64,000 bases of DNA from G963676655 sp963676655 (GTDB lineage: Bacteria > Verrucomicrobiota > Lentisphaeria > Victivallales > Victivallaceae). Positions 26,088-35,300 of the stretch are shown piece after piece. The stretch spans positions 186,001 through 250,000 of the forward strand of contig CAXXKX010000003.1 of the NCBI GenBank assembly GCA_963676655.2, read 5' to 3'. Below the pieces are notes generated by a model. It was given only the letters and a program-made list of their open reading frames with translations. It was not told where the DNA came from and searched no databases. The translations under genes and the position numbers were made by a program. Position 1 is the stretch's first letter. Each line of letters starts with the position of its first letter.

Positions 26088-27077
26088 ATGAACGCAAGTA
26101 TCAAAGACGTCGCACGGCATGCCGGAGTCGCAGTATCGACCGTGTCCAAAGTGATAAACGGAAAATCCTGCCGTCCCGGAATTGCCGAGCGGGTAAAAGC
26201 TTCAATAGCCGAACTGGGTTATATTCCCAATCCTTACGCCAGGGCGGTCCGGAAGCAGGCATCCGGCTGCCTCGGAATTATGATCGACAGCAAGTGCAAG
26301 TCAAGCTCTTTATGGTTCAACGACCTGTTACTGGCACTTTGCAAAACAGCGGCGGAACAGAGCTATCAGGTCCATCTCGCCTATATTGATTCCTCCCTGG
26401 ACAGCTGGGAACTCAATGATTTTTCCCAACGCGTCGACGGGGTTGTCCTGATTGGTGATTTCAACGATTTGTTCTTTCAGCAATATAATTCCATTTTCAA
26501 TATCCCGACAGTTAACTACTGGTATGCCAATCCGGTCAACAACAGTTGCATCCTGTCAATTGCGATGGATAACGCATTCATCCAAATGCTTGAACATCTT
26601 CGCGCGGCAGATCACCGTTCAATCGGGGTGGTATGCGGCCACGACAAAGCAAACCGGGAGAAGTTAAGCGTATTACAAAACCTGATAAATTCCATGCCGG
26701 AGTTAAGAATGCAAGTTTACAGCGAATACTATACTTCAGCCAATAATTCAACTGCCGGCTGGGATTGCACGGAACAACTTTTAAATAAACATCCTGAAAT
26801 AACTGCCGTTTTTTATTGTTCCGACAATTATGCTGTCAGCGGAATGTGTTACTTGGCAAAACGTAAGATTGCGGTTCCTGAAGATATCAGCATAATTAGC
26901 TTTGACCATACCACCTGGGCTCAAAGCCATATCCCGCAGATGACGGCTGTCGGCTTTGATTATGAAGAACTGGCACAAAAATTACTGACGGCCATATTAC
27001 AACGGGAACATGGTAGAGATATTGAGATACAAGCGAATTTTTATCGCAACGGAACAACGTCCGGCGCAAAGCGGTAA
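26088..27077 (+). CDS. LacI-family transcriptional regulator
   Basis: 329 aa from ATG 26088, where the family N-terminus begins (MNASIKDVARHAGVAVSTVS). A longer in-frame opening upstream is rejected because the promoter and operator lie inside it. Residues 1-60 are the helix-turn-helix and hinge (VINGKSCRPGIAERVKASIAELGYIPNPYARAVRKQ). The rest is the sugar-binding-protein-like effector domain (GCLGIMIDSK, RVDGVVLIGDF, ITAVFYCSDNYAVSGMCYLAKRKIAVPEDISIISFDHT). The gene is followed 58 bases later by an alpha-galactosidase-like gene, its probable target along with itself. The inducer is unknown; a galactoside is a reasonable guess. Confidence 0.93.
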   Translation: MNASIKDVARHAGVAVSTVSKVINGKSCRPGIAERVKASIAELGYIPNPYARAVRKQASGCLGIMIDSKCKSSSLWFNDLLLALCKTAAEQSYQVHLAYIDSSLDSWELNDFSQRVDGVVLIGDFNDLFFQQYNSIFNIPTVNYWYANPVNNSCILSIAMDNAFIQMLEHLRAADHRSIGVVCGHDKANREKLSVLQNLINSMPELRMQVYSEYYTSANNSTAGWDCTEQLLNKHPEITAVFYCSDNYAVSGMCYLAKRKIAVPEDISIISFDHTTWAQSHIPQMTAVGFDYEELAQKLLTAILQREHGRDIEIQANFYRNGTTSGAKR

Positions 27078-27135
27078 GCAAAAAACAAAAGACTGCTGTA
27101 TATATAAAATTTCACTAGAAAAAACGGAACGCAAT

Positions 27136-28779
27136 ATGAAATTCAAACTTTATAACAAAAAATCAATCCTGATCTCTGAACTGGAAAGTCAAAAAACAAC
27201 CGGTAAATCTTATCAATTCTGCCCCGTATCTCCGGACATATTGAGGGAGTCGGAAGGATTGCTTACCATCAAGTGCGCTATCCCAATTATCGACATTCAC
27301 GGTTACTGGAGCCCGGACATTTTCCGACCTGAGATGAAACTGGCTTGGAAAATTGAATTCAACTCCGCCGCGCATCGTAATTATCCATTATTGACTTTTT
27401 TCAATATGGCACATAAAAATCGAGCATCGACCGGACTCAGCAATCTTCACGACGATGCGGTCATAAGCGCCAAAATGAATCAGCAAACTGGTAATTATGA
27501 CATCGAAATAAACATTTCCATCACCAATGAAACCGGCGAGTTTTCAATATTTTTCGACGAAAGTGATCGTAATTGGACGGAAATACCCGCCGACTACCGC
27601 ACTTTTGTCAGGCCGGACTGGCAGCCGGATTACCCGGAGGCCGCCTGGCAGCCGGTATACTGCACATGGTATGCGGTTCATGCCGATTTGAAAAAAGACT
27701 GGCTTGATGAACAAGCGGAAACCGCCGCTGAAATGGGTTTCGGGACTTTTATTGTCGATGACGGCTGGTGTTTCGACGAAGCAAGGCGTGTAACGCCGGA
27801 AACGCTAACTACCTGGTATAATCAAATCGGCGACTGGAAACTTTCAGACAAGAAGCTGCCGGAATTCAAACAGCACGTGAAAAGAGCCCAGGCTCTTGGT
27901 TTAAAATACCTGCTGTGGGTTTCCCCTTTCATGATCGGAGAGAACAGTGTTTTCAAAAAAGCTATCAATTGCAATTACCTGACCGACCTTCATGAGGGCT
28001 ATCGGGTTTTCGACCCGGCAAATGCGGAAGCATCCGAACGCAGCATGTCGCTTATGAAAAATACAGTTGATCAATTTGGCCTTGACGGGCTGAAAATAGA
28101 TTTTGTCGATGCCGTTCCACAGTCAATAGAAACTCCTCATGGCCGCGTTGTTTATAATTACATGAAAACGCTTCTGGACCAGATAAAACAGGATAATCCT
28201 GAGGCTCTGGTCGAATTCCGGCAAAAATACTCAAGTCCTCTAATGCTTGATCTCGGAACTCAGTTCAGGGCGGGCGACGTTCCTTTTGATTTTATCGAAA
28301 ATCTGCATCGTACAGCCCAGATCCGGGTATGCCTTGGAGACAGTGTTCCGGTTCACGCCGATCCGGTTTACTGGAATCCTCAGGAAAGCGATATCAATAT
28401 CGCCCGGCACATGATCTGTGCCATGATCGGGGTTCCCATGGTATCGATGGATCTGAATGATTTACCAAAGAACCAGTCTGACATTATCCGTAATTGGCTT
28501 GGCATTTATCTGGATAATCTCGAAACGTTCAAAAAAGGTCATTGGCAAATCAATTACCGCTTCGATTACCTGAGTTCCATAACCGTCTCATATGAATCAG
28601 AGAAAATCACCTTCCTATGCAGCTATCCGTACGATCAGGACAAATTGAAAAACAGCTCCCTGATTTTAAATCTCGGAGCCGAAGAAATCGAATGCAAGGA
28701 AATGGCTATCTATGATTGCACGGGGCACGAAGTCAGCTCCGTTTTCATTCCGCCAGCAGGATACGCAAGGAACGCATAA
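27136..28779 (+). CDS. GH36-like alpha-galactosidase (cytoplasmic)
   Basis: 547 aa from ATG 27136. An in-frame ATG at 27010 would overlap the LacI gene by 68 bases and adds unrelated residues. There is no signal peptide. An N-terminal beta domain leads to a (beta/alpha)8 barrel: PVYCTWYAVHADL, then TFIVDDGWCFDEA (Asp208-Asp209 of the family's DDGW), KYLLWVSPFMIG, and LDGLKIDFVDA with Asp322 as the expected nucleophile. Asp381 in FRAGDVPFD is a candidate acid/base, though the context differs from the usual family SDD motif. GH36 enzymes cleave alpha-galactosides. At 547 aa it is shorter than typical GH36 (about 700 aa), so a GH31/GH36-related subfamily is possible. The cytoplasmic location implies uptake of oligosaccharides. 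Confidence 0.8.
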   Translation: MKFKLYNKKSILISELESQKTTGKSYQFCPVSPDILRESEGLLTIKCAIPIIDIHGYWSPDIFRPEMKLAWKIEFNSAAHRNYPLLTFFNMAHKNRASTGLSNLHDDAVISAKMNQQTGNYDIEINISITNETGEFSIFFDESDRNWTEIPADYRTFVRPDWQPDYPEAAWQPVYCTWYAVHADLKKDWLDEQAETAAEMGFGTFIVDDGWCFDEARRVTPETLTTWYNQIGDWKLSDKKLPEFKQHVKRAQALGLKYLLWVSPFMIGENSVFKKAINCNYLTDLHEGYRVFDPANAEASERSMSLMKNTVDQFGLDGLKIDFVDAVPQSIETPHGRVVYNYMKTLLDQIKQDNPEALVEFRQKYSSPLMLDLGTQFRAGDVPFDFIENLHRTAQIRVCLGDSVPVHADPVYWNPQESDINIARHMICAMIGVPMVSMDLNDLPKNQSDIIRNWLGIYLDNLETFKKGHWQINYRFDYLSSITVSYESEKITFLCSYPYDQDKLKNSSLILNLGAEEIECKEMAIYDCTGHEVSSVFIPPAGYARNA

Positions 28780-28941
28780 TATACAAGCACTTCCAGACTT
28801 CAACCCAGCCCAAAGTCAAATCTAAAGAGCTAAAAATAAAAGATTTATAAAATTTTAATAAATTAGGTTATGCTTAAATTTGACAAACCCGCTTCCGACC
28901 ATTATATTAACTGTAAACTTGTCAACAACGGAGGAAAAATC

Positions 28942-29925
28942 ATGTCAGGACGCGGAACACGCATGAAAGTTCAGGGCGAAGGCTGCTATTATCACCTGAT
29001 GAACCGGACCGCCGGCTGCAGAGGCGAAAAACCGTTCAATCGGGTCGACATGGAATATGGTTTTCGATTACTGCAGAATCTTTGCGAATATTTTTTGATT
29101 GAGGTGATCTCTGCCGCTTGGATGGGCAACCATTTCCATGTGGTTGTTTACGCTCCCGGCCCGGACGAACTGCCGTCGATTGAGGACATTGCTAAACGTC
29201 ACAACAATTACTATAACAGCATGTTAGATAAGTTTACTTATGCGCCCAAACAAATGCCAAAAATCAACCCGGCCAATTCTGAAACATGTCTCGAAGTAGG
29301 CCTGAAAATGATCGACATCAGCTACTTTATGCGTGCATTCCAACAACGTTTCACCGTCGTCTACAACCAATCCCGCGACCGCATCGGCAAACTCTGGGCC
29401 AATAAATTCAAAAGCGTCATCCTTGACAGTCGCAATTCCTTGGAAGCGTGTGTTTTATACGTCGAATTAAACCCCGTCCGAGCCGGACTGACCACAACCC
29501 CAGCCGACTACCATTTCACGACCTGGGGACGTTATTGCGGCACTGGCAAACACATGTTTCAAGCAAATTTCGTCAAACACCTCAAAGAAAACATCTGGCA
29601 TCGCGACACCTCAAAATGGACCGACAACGATCTATTCAGCTATTTTCGCAGTGAACTTGCTCGCATCGTCGCGGCAGAGAGCGGAGCCTCGAGTGAAGAA
29701 ATTTTTGAGGTGCAGGAGCAAGCCAAACGTAAAGAATCAATGCCGGTCCGCTTCCTGCGATGCACCCGCCACTTCAGCGACGGAGCGATTCTTGGCTCAA
29801 AACTGTTTATCCGTGAAATGGGCGCAAAATTCGACAATCCCGACCGAGTGAACAAAAAACAACTGAGCCGCGGCCTCGGCCCCGCCGGAGCAGTTATCTA
29901 CTGCTTCAGAAAATTACAGGGTTGA
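28942..29925 (+). CDS. REP-associated (RAYT-like) Y1 tyrosine transposase
   Basis: 327 aa from ATG 28942 behind GGAGG; an ATG at 28870 lacks a ribosome site. This is the IS200/IS605-related Y1 fold: GEGCYYHLMNRTAGCRGEKPF, the HUH metal site AAWMGNHFHVVVY, then a helical part with FMRAFQQRFTVVYNQ, where the catalytic Tyr is expected, and RIGKLWANKFKSVIL. A C-terminal ~100-residue extension (ELARIVAAESGASSEEIFEVQ to the end) is longer than in IS200 transposases. No IS ends were found next to it, as expected for RAYT proteins, which are single-copy and linked to REP sequences. Two palindromic repeat families in this window (5650-5945 and 51167-51439) are possible substrates, but this is not shown. 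Confidence 0.85.
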   Translation: MSGRGTRMKVQGEGCYYHLMNRTAGCRGEKPFNRVDMEYGFRLLQNLCEYFLIEVISAAWMGNHFHVVVYAPGPDELPSIEDIAKRHNNYYNSMLDKFTYAPKQMPKINPANSETCLEVGLKMIDISYFMRAFQQRFTVVYNQSRDRIGKLWANKFKSVILDSRNSLEACVLYVELNPVRAGLTTTPADYHFTTWGRYCGTGKHMFQANFVKHLKENIWHRDTSKWTDNDLFSYFRSELARIVAAESGASSEEIFEVQEQAKRKESMPVRFLRCTRHFSDGAILGSKLFIREMGAKFDNPDRVNKKQLSRGLGPAGAVIYCFRKLQG

Positions 29926-29965
29926 TATTACTCACTTGAGTCAATTTAAAACTCAACTATGCACA

Positions 29966-30613
29966 TCATTCAGTTATCGGCATGTAGACCTGGTTGGACT
30001 TCCATTGCGACATATTTTTCAAGCGCTCTACCAGGCCGTCTCCGGGCAATAAGTATTCAAATGTTTTATCCATTTGCGCCCGGTCTTCTGTACTGATCAC
30101 ATTGGTCGCCCTGAGCGTGGCAACCGGTTCTGTATCGTCGGAAACCGAGCCGGAAGTGAGTTTGGCGGCATCAAGAAAGAGGTCTCCACCAACCAGTTCT
30201 GAAAACGGAGCGTATTCATTCAGCCCAATTCGATCAACGTAGTCTGAGGGAACAATATTCCCGCCATTTATTTCCCCGGTAAAATACGTGTCATCGGTAT
30301 AGGTTGACCCCGACGCCTGGTCATCCTGAATATAGGCCGCCGACATAGAGTCGTCTTCCTGGTCATGCCCGAAGTTCCATGAACTGACCAGTGAACCGCG
30401 ATCACTAGTCTGAGTCAAATTGACGGCATTTTCAGCCGCGTTTCCCCTGGCTTTCAAGAGAATGCCGATACTGGAAATACTAATCCCGGCAAAGTAGATC
30501 AGGAAGAGCATGACCGCCAACAACGGAATCAGACTGATACAGAGTTCAGTAAACGCCTGACCGGATTCCTCCCGATGCAGTTTAACTATCGCTTTTTTTT
30601 CAATACCATTCAT
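29966..30613 (-). CDS. TadE-like protein (third gene of a TadE/G operon)
   Basis: A 215-aa protein with a hydrophobic helix near the N-terminus: HREESGQAFTELCISLIPLLAVMLFLIYFAG. The SGQAFTE segment followed by a long membrane helix is the TadE/TadE-like pattern of Flp/Tad pili. The rest is soluble and would lie outside the membrane, with Asp/Ser-rich segments and no known domain. Its ATG overlaps the stop codon of the upstream gene by one base (TAATG), so translation is coupled. There is no visible terminator except a weak hairpin at 29936-29956 in the convergent gap with the transposase gene. Confidence 0.75.
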   Translation of the reverse strand: MNGIEKKAIVKLHREESGQAFTELCISLIPLLAVMLFLIYFAGISISSIGILLKARGNAAENAVNLTQTSDRGSLVSSWNFGHDQEDDSMSAAYIQDDQASGSTYTDDTYFTGEINGGNIVPSDYVDRIGLNEYAPFSELVGGDLFLDAAKLTSGSVSDDTEPVATLRATNVISTEDRAQMDKTFEYLLPGDGLVERLKNMSQWKSNQVYMPITE

Positions 30614-32556
30614 TATAATACTCCAGGCCCGGGAGGTCGGCTCGGACCGCTGCTATTGCCGCCAGAGCCATGCTGGACACACAAGCCTTCATCATTTGTA
30701 TAGTCTATCCCGGTCAATGTCAAGGTATTATTCGCATTGACTACATAGGTAAAAGAATGCCGGGTTGGAATATTACCGCTGGCAAGAGTACTGGAATCGA
30801 GTGACAAAACGTTACCATTTGCTTTGTAGACCTCACGATACACTTCTTCGGTTCCGTCATTGTCTTTGTCACGCTTGTTATAGATATAAACATAGGTAAC
30901 TACTTTACCGTTAAGCGAGTAATACGAAACACTATCGGATGACCGGGGACAGGCCATTTGCAGCCAACCGGCCCCCTTGGGATTGGTGGAAGGGTCATAC
31001 AGATAATCACCGGAAACAAAATCATTATGAGAATAATCGGATTCATTAAAGTCATGGTTATAGCCGCGTTTGCGCCATTGCGGATCATCAAATCGCCGCA
31101 ACGCTTCCAAATATTTGGAGCAGCCGCTGGGAAGCCCTTCTGTAGACCCGTATAACGAATCCTGCTGGTTCAACCATTTCAAAAATTGCTCAAGAGAAGA
31201 ATACTCATAGTCAAACATATGAGCTTGGAACATTGTCGTCGGCACTACCGTCACGTTACTGAAAACAGGGAGAATAACCCGAGTAACATTCGGCTGCATA
31301 ACCTCGCCATCGTCATTTTCGATCGAACCAATCGGTTTTGCCAGGGCGCGACCGGCGACCGTCCGTTCTGTTTTATAAGTTTCAGTATCCTGATTGGTTT
31401 CTTCGAGAAACGTCTCTTTGAACATTTTACTTTTAGCCTTGGCTTTATGCTTTGAACGTAATTTAACGCTCCTTTCGCACTGGACCTTGGACACCGCACC
31501 GTTATACATAAATTCCGGACGGAGCGCCGCGGCCATCCAGGGGTTCCACTTCGTCTGCCAGTCATTCCACTGAGTGACGTTATAGTCGTCAGTAGTCGGA
31601 ACATTTTCCCATTTTCCTTCATCATAACGACACCACTGCAAAGGCGGCAGCATCGAACCGTTTGGGTCGGCAAACTGCACAGTCCATCCTCTCGGATCAG
31701 CCGCGGCCATTTCCTTCAGTCGTTCCAGAATATTATCATTGGCGGCATTATAGAAATACGAATTGCCGAACGCAACATATAAAGTAGCAAGATTGCTTTC
31801 GCCGGGAAATGCCAGTTCATCATATTCCGGATGCCACCAGTCAGGCGGCAGATTATTTTGCATCAACAAGCTTTTCAGGCTGGGGTGACACCAGAACTCA
31901 AACAGAATCGCATCATAAAAAGACTCTATTGCAAGATATCCGGGCTGAATATCGCCAATTCCTACAGTTATTCCATTCGGACGAACCGCACAACCGGTAT
32001 TGCGAACCGCTATAAGCATCGCTTTGAACGGCTCTTTCCATGCGTAGCCTTCATATTCGTTGACCGGATACTTAATTTCATCATCGATTTCATTGATTAA
32101 CCGGTCAAAGTCTGCCTGAATTTCCGGGTCCGGATTAATTCCATTGTTGATAGCCGCAACCTGGGCAGCTCCAACCCCGATAATCGGTCCGGCAAACGAT
32201 ACTCTAACCTGGGCATTTGAAATCAGCTTTGAGGCCGCCTCCAGCCACTCGTAATCGGTCATTTCTGAAGTTCTGGACACCAATGGATCGGCAACCTCTG
32301 TCGTCAATACCTCACAGGCTTTCATCAGATTGAGTTCACCAATAATATTCAAGCTCTCTTTCTGCCATTTCGCCATCGAAAGAGCGGCTGCCTCCGACGC
32401 GGTCTGAGCTTTCACCTTACCGCGAATCGACGAATGCATGTCAAACAGGAATAATGCCCCCAGCGCAAGCACAATCAGCAGGATGATTGAAAATACCATC
32501 ACCTGCCCGGATTGATCCCGGTGCATCCTGTGATCAATTATTCGGTCAGATTTCAT
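30613..32556 (-). CDS. TadG-like protein (second gene of a TadE/G operon)
   Basis: A 647-aa protein. HRDQSGQVMVFSIILLIVLALG followed by ALFLFDMHSSIRGKVKAQTASEAAALSMA is the N-terminal helix and following segment of TadG-like/Tad domain proteins (the EAAALA-type stretch is typical). Residues beyond ~60 form a large extracellular region with many Trp/Tyr and Asp, without a von Willebrand A motif that I can see. It ends in a Gly/Ser/Pro-rich tail. Start and stop overlap with both neighbours as TAATG, so the three genes form one coupled operon. No CpaF-type ATPase, CpaB, secretin or prepilin peptidase gene is in this window. Confidence 0.75.
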   Translation of the reverse strand: MKSDRIIDHRMHRDQSGQVMVFSIILLIVLALGALFLFDMHSSIRGKVKAQTASEAAALSMAKWQKESLNIIGELNLMKACEVLTTEVADPLVSRTSEMTDYEWLEAASKLISNAQVRVSFAGPIIGVGAAQVAAINNGINPDPEIQADFDRLINEIDDEIKYPVNEYEGYAWKEPFKAMLIAVRNTGCAVRPNGITVGIGDIQPGYLAIESFYDAILFEFWCHPSLKSLLMQNNLPPDWWHPEYDELAFPGESNLATLYVAFGNSYFYNAANDNILERLKEMAAADPRGWTVQFADPNGSMLPPLQWCRYDEGKWENVPTTDDYNVTQWNDWQTKWNPWMAAALRPEFMYNGAVSKVQCERSVKLRSKHKAKAKSKMFKETFLEETNQDTETYKTERTVAGRALAKPIGSIENDDGEVMQPNVTRVILPVFSNVTVVPTTMFQAHMFDYEYSSLEQFLKWLNQQDSLYGSTEGLPSGCSKYLEALRRFDDPQWRKRGYNHDFNESDYSHNDFVSGDYLYDPSTNPKGAGWLQMACPRSSDSVSYYSLNGKVVTYVYIYNKRDKDNDGTEEVYREVYKANGNVLSLDSSTLASGNIPTRHSFTYVVNANNTLTLTGIDYTNDEGLCVQHGSGGNSSGPSRPPGPGVL

Positions 32557-33287
32557 TAGTTGCCCCAGTAATTTTCAGTAATTATATAGCGGGAATAATT
32601 CTGCATCGTCACGGTCGTAATTTTAGGATCATCATCGGAACTACTTGTCTTTACATTTACGTCATAGGTAAAATCATCATCATAAGTGACCAGTTTATCT
32701 TCTTCCGCGACACTGAGGGTCATACGCTGCCCCCGGGTCGGGTCGAGAAATTCAAATCCGGACGGATAATTTTTAAAACCGGACGTGGCGTTAACAAGAC
32801 TCACCTGGTTATACACCTGCATAGCGTTCCAGGGATAAACCACCTGACTGGTCCCGGTACTGTTGTTCTCGTTATCTTCATCCCAATACGCGAAATCAAC
32901 GATCATCGGGCCGTATTTCATATAATAGTAGGCTTGATTGTAAATAGTGCCGTAGTTGGAAGAACCGAAACGACCAATAGTTTCAGTCTGGTAACTGGAG
33001 TTCGTGAAAGCTGAAGAGGCGCTTTCCTCAATTGCCTCTCCGGAAACCGGCATTAACGGGACTCTGGAAGCACGCTGGACAATGTAATCACGATAACCCA
33101 ATGCACGGCCCCGGGCCGCACAATATGACGAGTAGTCGCAAAGCATCTTTACCGCGGACATTTTAAATATTTGCAGAAAACCGCAGAAAATAAGCATCAG
33201 CAAGAGAAACGCGAACAGAGCTTCCACCATTGTGCTGCCCCGTTCGCCGCGTTTTACGGTTACTTTCTGCTGAAAGTCTGTTGTCAT
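32556..33287 (-). CDS. TadE-like protein (first gene of a TadE/G operon)
   Basis: About 243 aa from ATG 33287 (AGGA upstream); a TTG at 33326 adds 13 charged residues and is less likely. RGERGSTMVEALFAFLLLML is the TadE motif and helix, then ILFCGFLQIFKMSAVKML-type sequence and a soluble part with a Cys-rich CDYSSYCAARG segment. It is 229 bases from the divergent gene at 33516, and the gap should hold promoters for both directions. Coupled by TAATG to the TadG-like gene. Confidence 0.75.
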   Translation of the reverse strand: MTTDFQQKVTVKRGERGSTMVEALFAFLLLMLIFCGFLQIFKMSAVKMLCDYSSYCAARGRALGYRDYIVQRASRVPLMPVSGEAIEESASSAFTNSSYQTETIGRFGSSNYGTIYNQAYYYMKYGPMIVDFAYWDEDNENNSTGTSQVVYPWNAMQVYNQVSLVNATSGFKNYPSGFEFLDPTRGQRMTLSVAEEDKLVTYDDDFTYDVNVKTSSSDDDPKITTVTMQNYSRYIITENYWGN

Positions 33288-33515
33288 TATTTCAGAATCC
33301 TGTTTGACTTTGAGTTTAAATTCCAAATTCTCATTATATATACACCTGATTCGGGTTGATTTCTTACAAAATTATTGTTAAAAATATGTTTTTTTTCAAA
33401 AAAAATCAAATTTTCAGTTTGATTTCTCGGATTTTCTCCATTATTATCTCTTGACCTTCATAATTTATTTACAAAAAATTAAAGGAACGAAGGTTTAGCA
33501 AACGAAGGAGAGATT

Positions 33516-34457
33516 ATGGCCGACGAGAAGCAAACAAATGAAGTCGCTCCTGAGTCTGAAGAAAAAGCAGAAACTCAGGAACAAGCCGCCGTCACAGAAG
33601 AACAAACCGCTCCGAGTACTGAAAAAGCGACAACTGATGCAGTTGAGCCTGATCAGGAAAAAAAGGATTCTTCTCCGCTTGAAAAAGTGAAGGAGGAACT
33701 TGTCGCTGACGAAACTGCTATTTTAAAAATGCTGACATCAGTGACTGAACAGCTCGAGGAAATGCGCAAAATCCGACGGCGCCAGGGAAGATATGCCGTC
33801 ATCGGGGTACTGGCAATTTTGGCAATATTACTTTCCTTTATGGTCAACATGGCACAATTTGGCCAGAATTACCCGGTTGATGAATTGCTGCGTCAGATCA
33901 GCGCCAATTCCCACATTGTCACCAACAGTCCCAGGGTGCAAAAGGTTGTCGCCAGCGCCAAAGATGTATTTTTCCCGGCTTATAAGAAGGAGCTGCTCAA
34001 ACGGCTGCAGGAAGAATCTCCCCAGATTGAAGCAACCGCGGTCAACGCCGTCAGTGATTTCAGAAATTTCATGATGACCGACATCAGAAGAAAGATGGTT
34101 AAGCGGGTTGATAAATCACTCAAATTGGTTGAAAAAGATATCATTGAAAAATACACGAAGTCGGAACTGAGTCCAGATGAACTTGATAAAGTATTCAAAG
34201 AAGTCAATGCTAAATTCCATGAAGAATTCACCAAGCGCCTTGAGAAACGACTTGATGTGGCGATCAAAAAACTGATTGTCATGAACGAGGAATTCAAAAA
34301 CTTCAAAAATACGCCTGAGTATAAACAGTTAAAGCCTGAAGATATTGGAACGGTCGAAAACCGGTTGGTTGAAACAATGCTGAAACTTTGGATCTACCAC
34401 CTGAATCCCGATGAAGGCGAAGCTAAAGTCAAGATTTCCAAAGGAGGTGCAAAATGA
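33516..34457 (+). CDS. Single-pass membrane protein with acidic N-terminus and helical periplasmic domain
   Basis: A 313-aa protein behind GAAGGAGAG. Residues 1-~60 are acidic and disordered-looking (many Glu, Ala, Thr, Gln). A positively charged RKIRRRQGR precedes one membrane helix at about 93-115 (YAVIGVLAILAILLSFMVNM). Then come ~190 residues of charged amphipathic helix rich in Lys/Glu, probably coiled coil. No family was recognised. It overlaps the next gene, which has the same architecture, by ATGA, and is divergent from the TadE/G operon. A structural or scaffolding role at the envelope is a guess from shape only. Confidence 0.7.
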   Translation: MADEKQTNEVAPESEEKAETQEQAAVTEEQTAPSTEKATTDAVEPDQEKKDSSPLEKVKEELVADETAILKMLTSVTEQLEEMRKIRRRQGRYAVIGVLAILAILLSFMVNMAQFGQNYPVDELLRQISANSHIVTNSPRVQKVVASAKDVFFPAYKKELLKRLQEESPQIEATAVNAVSDFRNFMMTDIRRKMVKRVDKSLKLVEKDIIEKYTKSELSPDELDKVFKEVNAKFHEEFTKRLEKRLDVAIKKLIVMNEEFKNFKNTPEYKQLKPEDIGTVENRLVETMLKLWIYHLNPDEGEAKVKISKGGAK

Positions 34458-35233
34458 GTGAAAATATCATCAAAAAAATTGAGGCCCTCCAGGAAGAAAT
34501 TAAAAAGGAAACCCATCGAAATTCGGCCGCCGCTCGGCGAACACTGCTGATCTATGCCGCGCTGGTTATTTTTGTCGCCAGTTACAGCGTGTTCCTGACA
34601 ACTTCAATCCGTGAACACGCCACGCCAAGCGCGCTCTCCATTGTGTTCCTCGAAAAAGTACGCGACTCTCTTCCCCAGATGCTGGACAAAGTTGAAGGCA
34701 ATATGGAAAAAAACGCGACAGACCTGGCAGAATCGACGGTAAAATCGATATATCAGGTTATCCCGCGAATGACTGAAGTTGCAAAAGTACAAGTCGATCT
34801 GGTTATCCAATCCCGACTCGACGAAGTTGAAGCACAATACATGCCCCAGATCCGGAAAGAGGTTCAGACCTCAATAGAAAAGATCATTGCCCATAAAGAT
34901 ATCGGCAAGGATAAAAACATTGCTTCCGTCCTGACGGTTGAAGTGGTCAACGAACTGGATCGTGAAATTGGCAAAATTCTTGGACGCGAGTTCTATAAAC
35001 GCCTTGACACGCTCAGTGCCGACATTAAAACTCTGCGCACCAAGAAAGTTGCGGACTTGACCAACCGGGAATATGCCGAACGCGAGATGATCATCTACTG
35101 GCTGTTCATGGTCGATCACGGTCGCACCGGAAACAGTGTCATCGCCAGTTTCCTTGCAAGTACCAGCGAAGGACTGCTTGATTTTTACAAGCTTGAAAAA
35201 CTCAAGGGCGGCGCCAAGAAAAAAACTAAATAA
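34454..35233 (+). CDS. Single-pass membrane protein, paralogue-like partner of the preceding gene
   Basis: A 259-aa protein starting in an ATGA overlap and behind AAAGGAGG, so translation should be strong and coupled. A short cytoplasmic coiled coil (IKKIEALQEEIKKET) leads to a membrane helix at ~30-48 (LLIYAALVIFVASYSVFL) and then ~190 residues of charged helix (VEGNMEKNATDLAESTVKSIY, VDLVIQSRLDEVEAQY). The order of parts matches the upstream protein, and both end in GGAK with Lys. Both C-termini share a helix with a WxFMxDHG or WIYHLNPDEG element. The function is unknown. A clear terminator follows. Confidence 0.7.
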   Translation: MSENIIKKIEALQEEIKKETHRNSAAARRTLLIYAALVIFVASYSVFLTTSIREHATPSALSIVFLEKVRDSLPQMLDKVEGNMEKNATDLAESTVKSIYQVIPRMTEVAKVQVDLVIQSRLDEVEAQYMPQIRKEVQTSIEKIIAHKDIGKDKNIASVLTVEVVNELDREIGKILGREFYKRLDTLSADIKTLRTKKVADLTNREYAEREMIIYWLFMVDHGRTGNSVIASFLASTSEGLLDFYKLEKLKGGAKKKTK

Positions 35234-35260
35234 CGTTTTTAACGTTTAAAAGAACATCGC

Positions 35261-35286
35261 AAGCCGCTCTCCGGGGCGGCTTTTTT
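35261..35286 (+). terminator. Rho-independent terminator of the membrane-protein pair
   Basis: AAGCCGC at 35261-35267 pairs with GCGGCTT at 35276-35282 (loop TCTCCGGG), followed by a T run to 35286. It separates this operon from the exonuclease operon whose start codon is 15 bases further on. Confidence 0.9.
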
Positions 35287-35300
35287 CATGAAAAAGAGAA

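Noticed and set aside
29966..33287. Complete Tad pilus locus
   Set aside because: Only TadE/G-like proteins are present; ATPase, platform, secretin, Flp pilin and prepilin peptidase genes are missing from the window.
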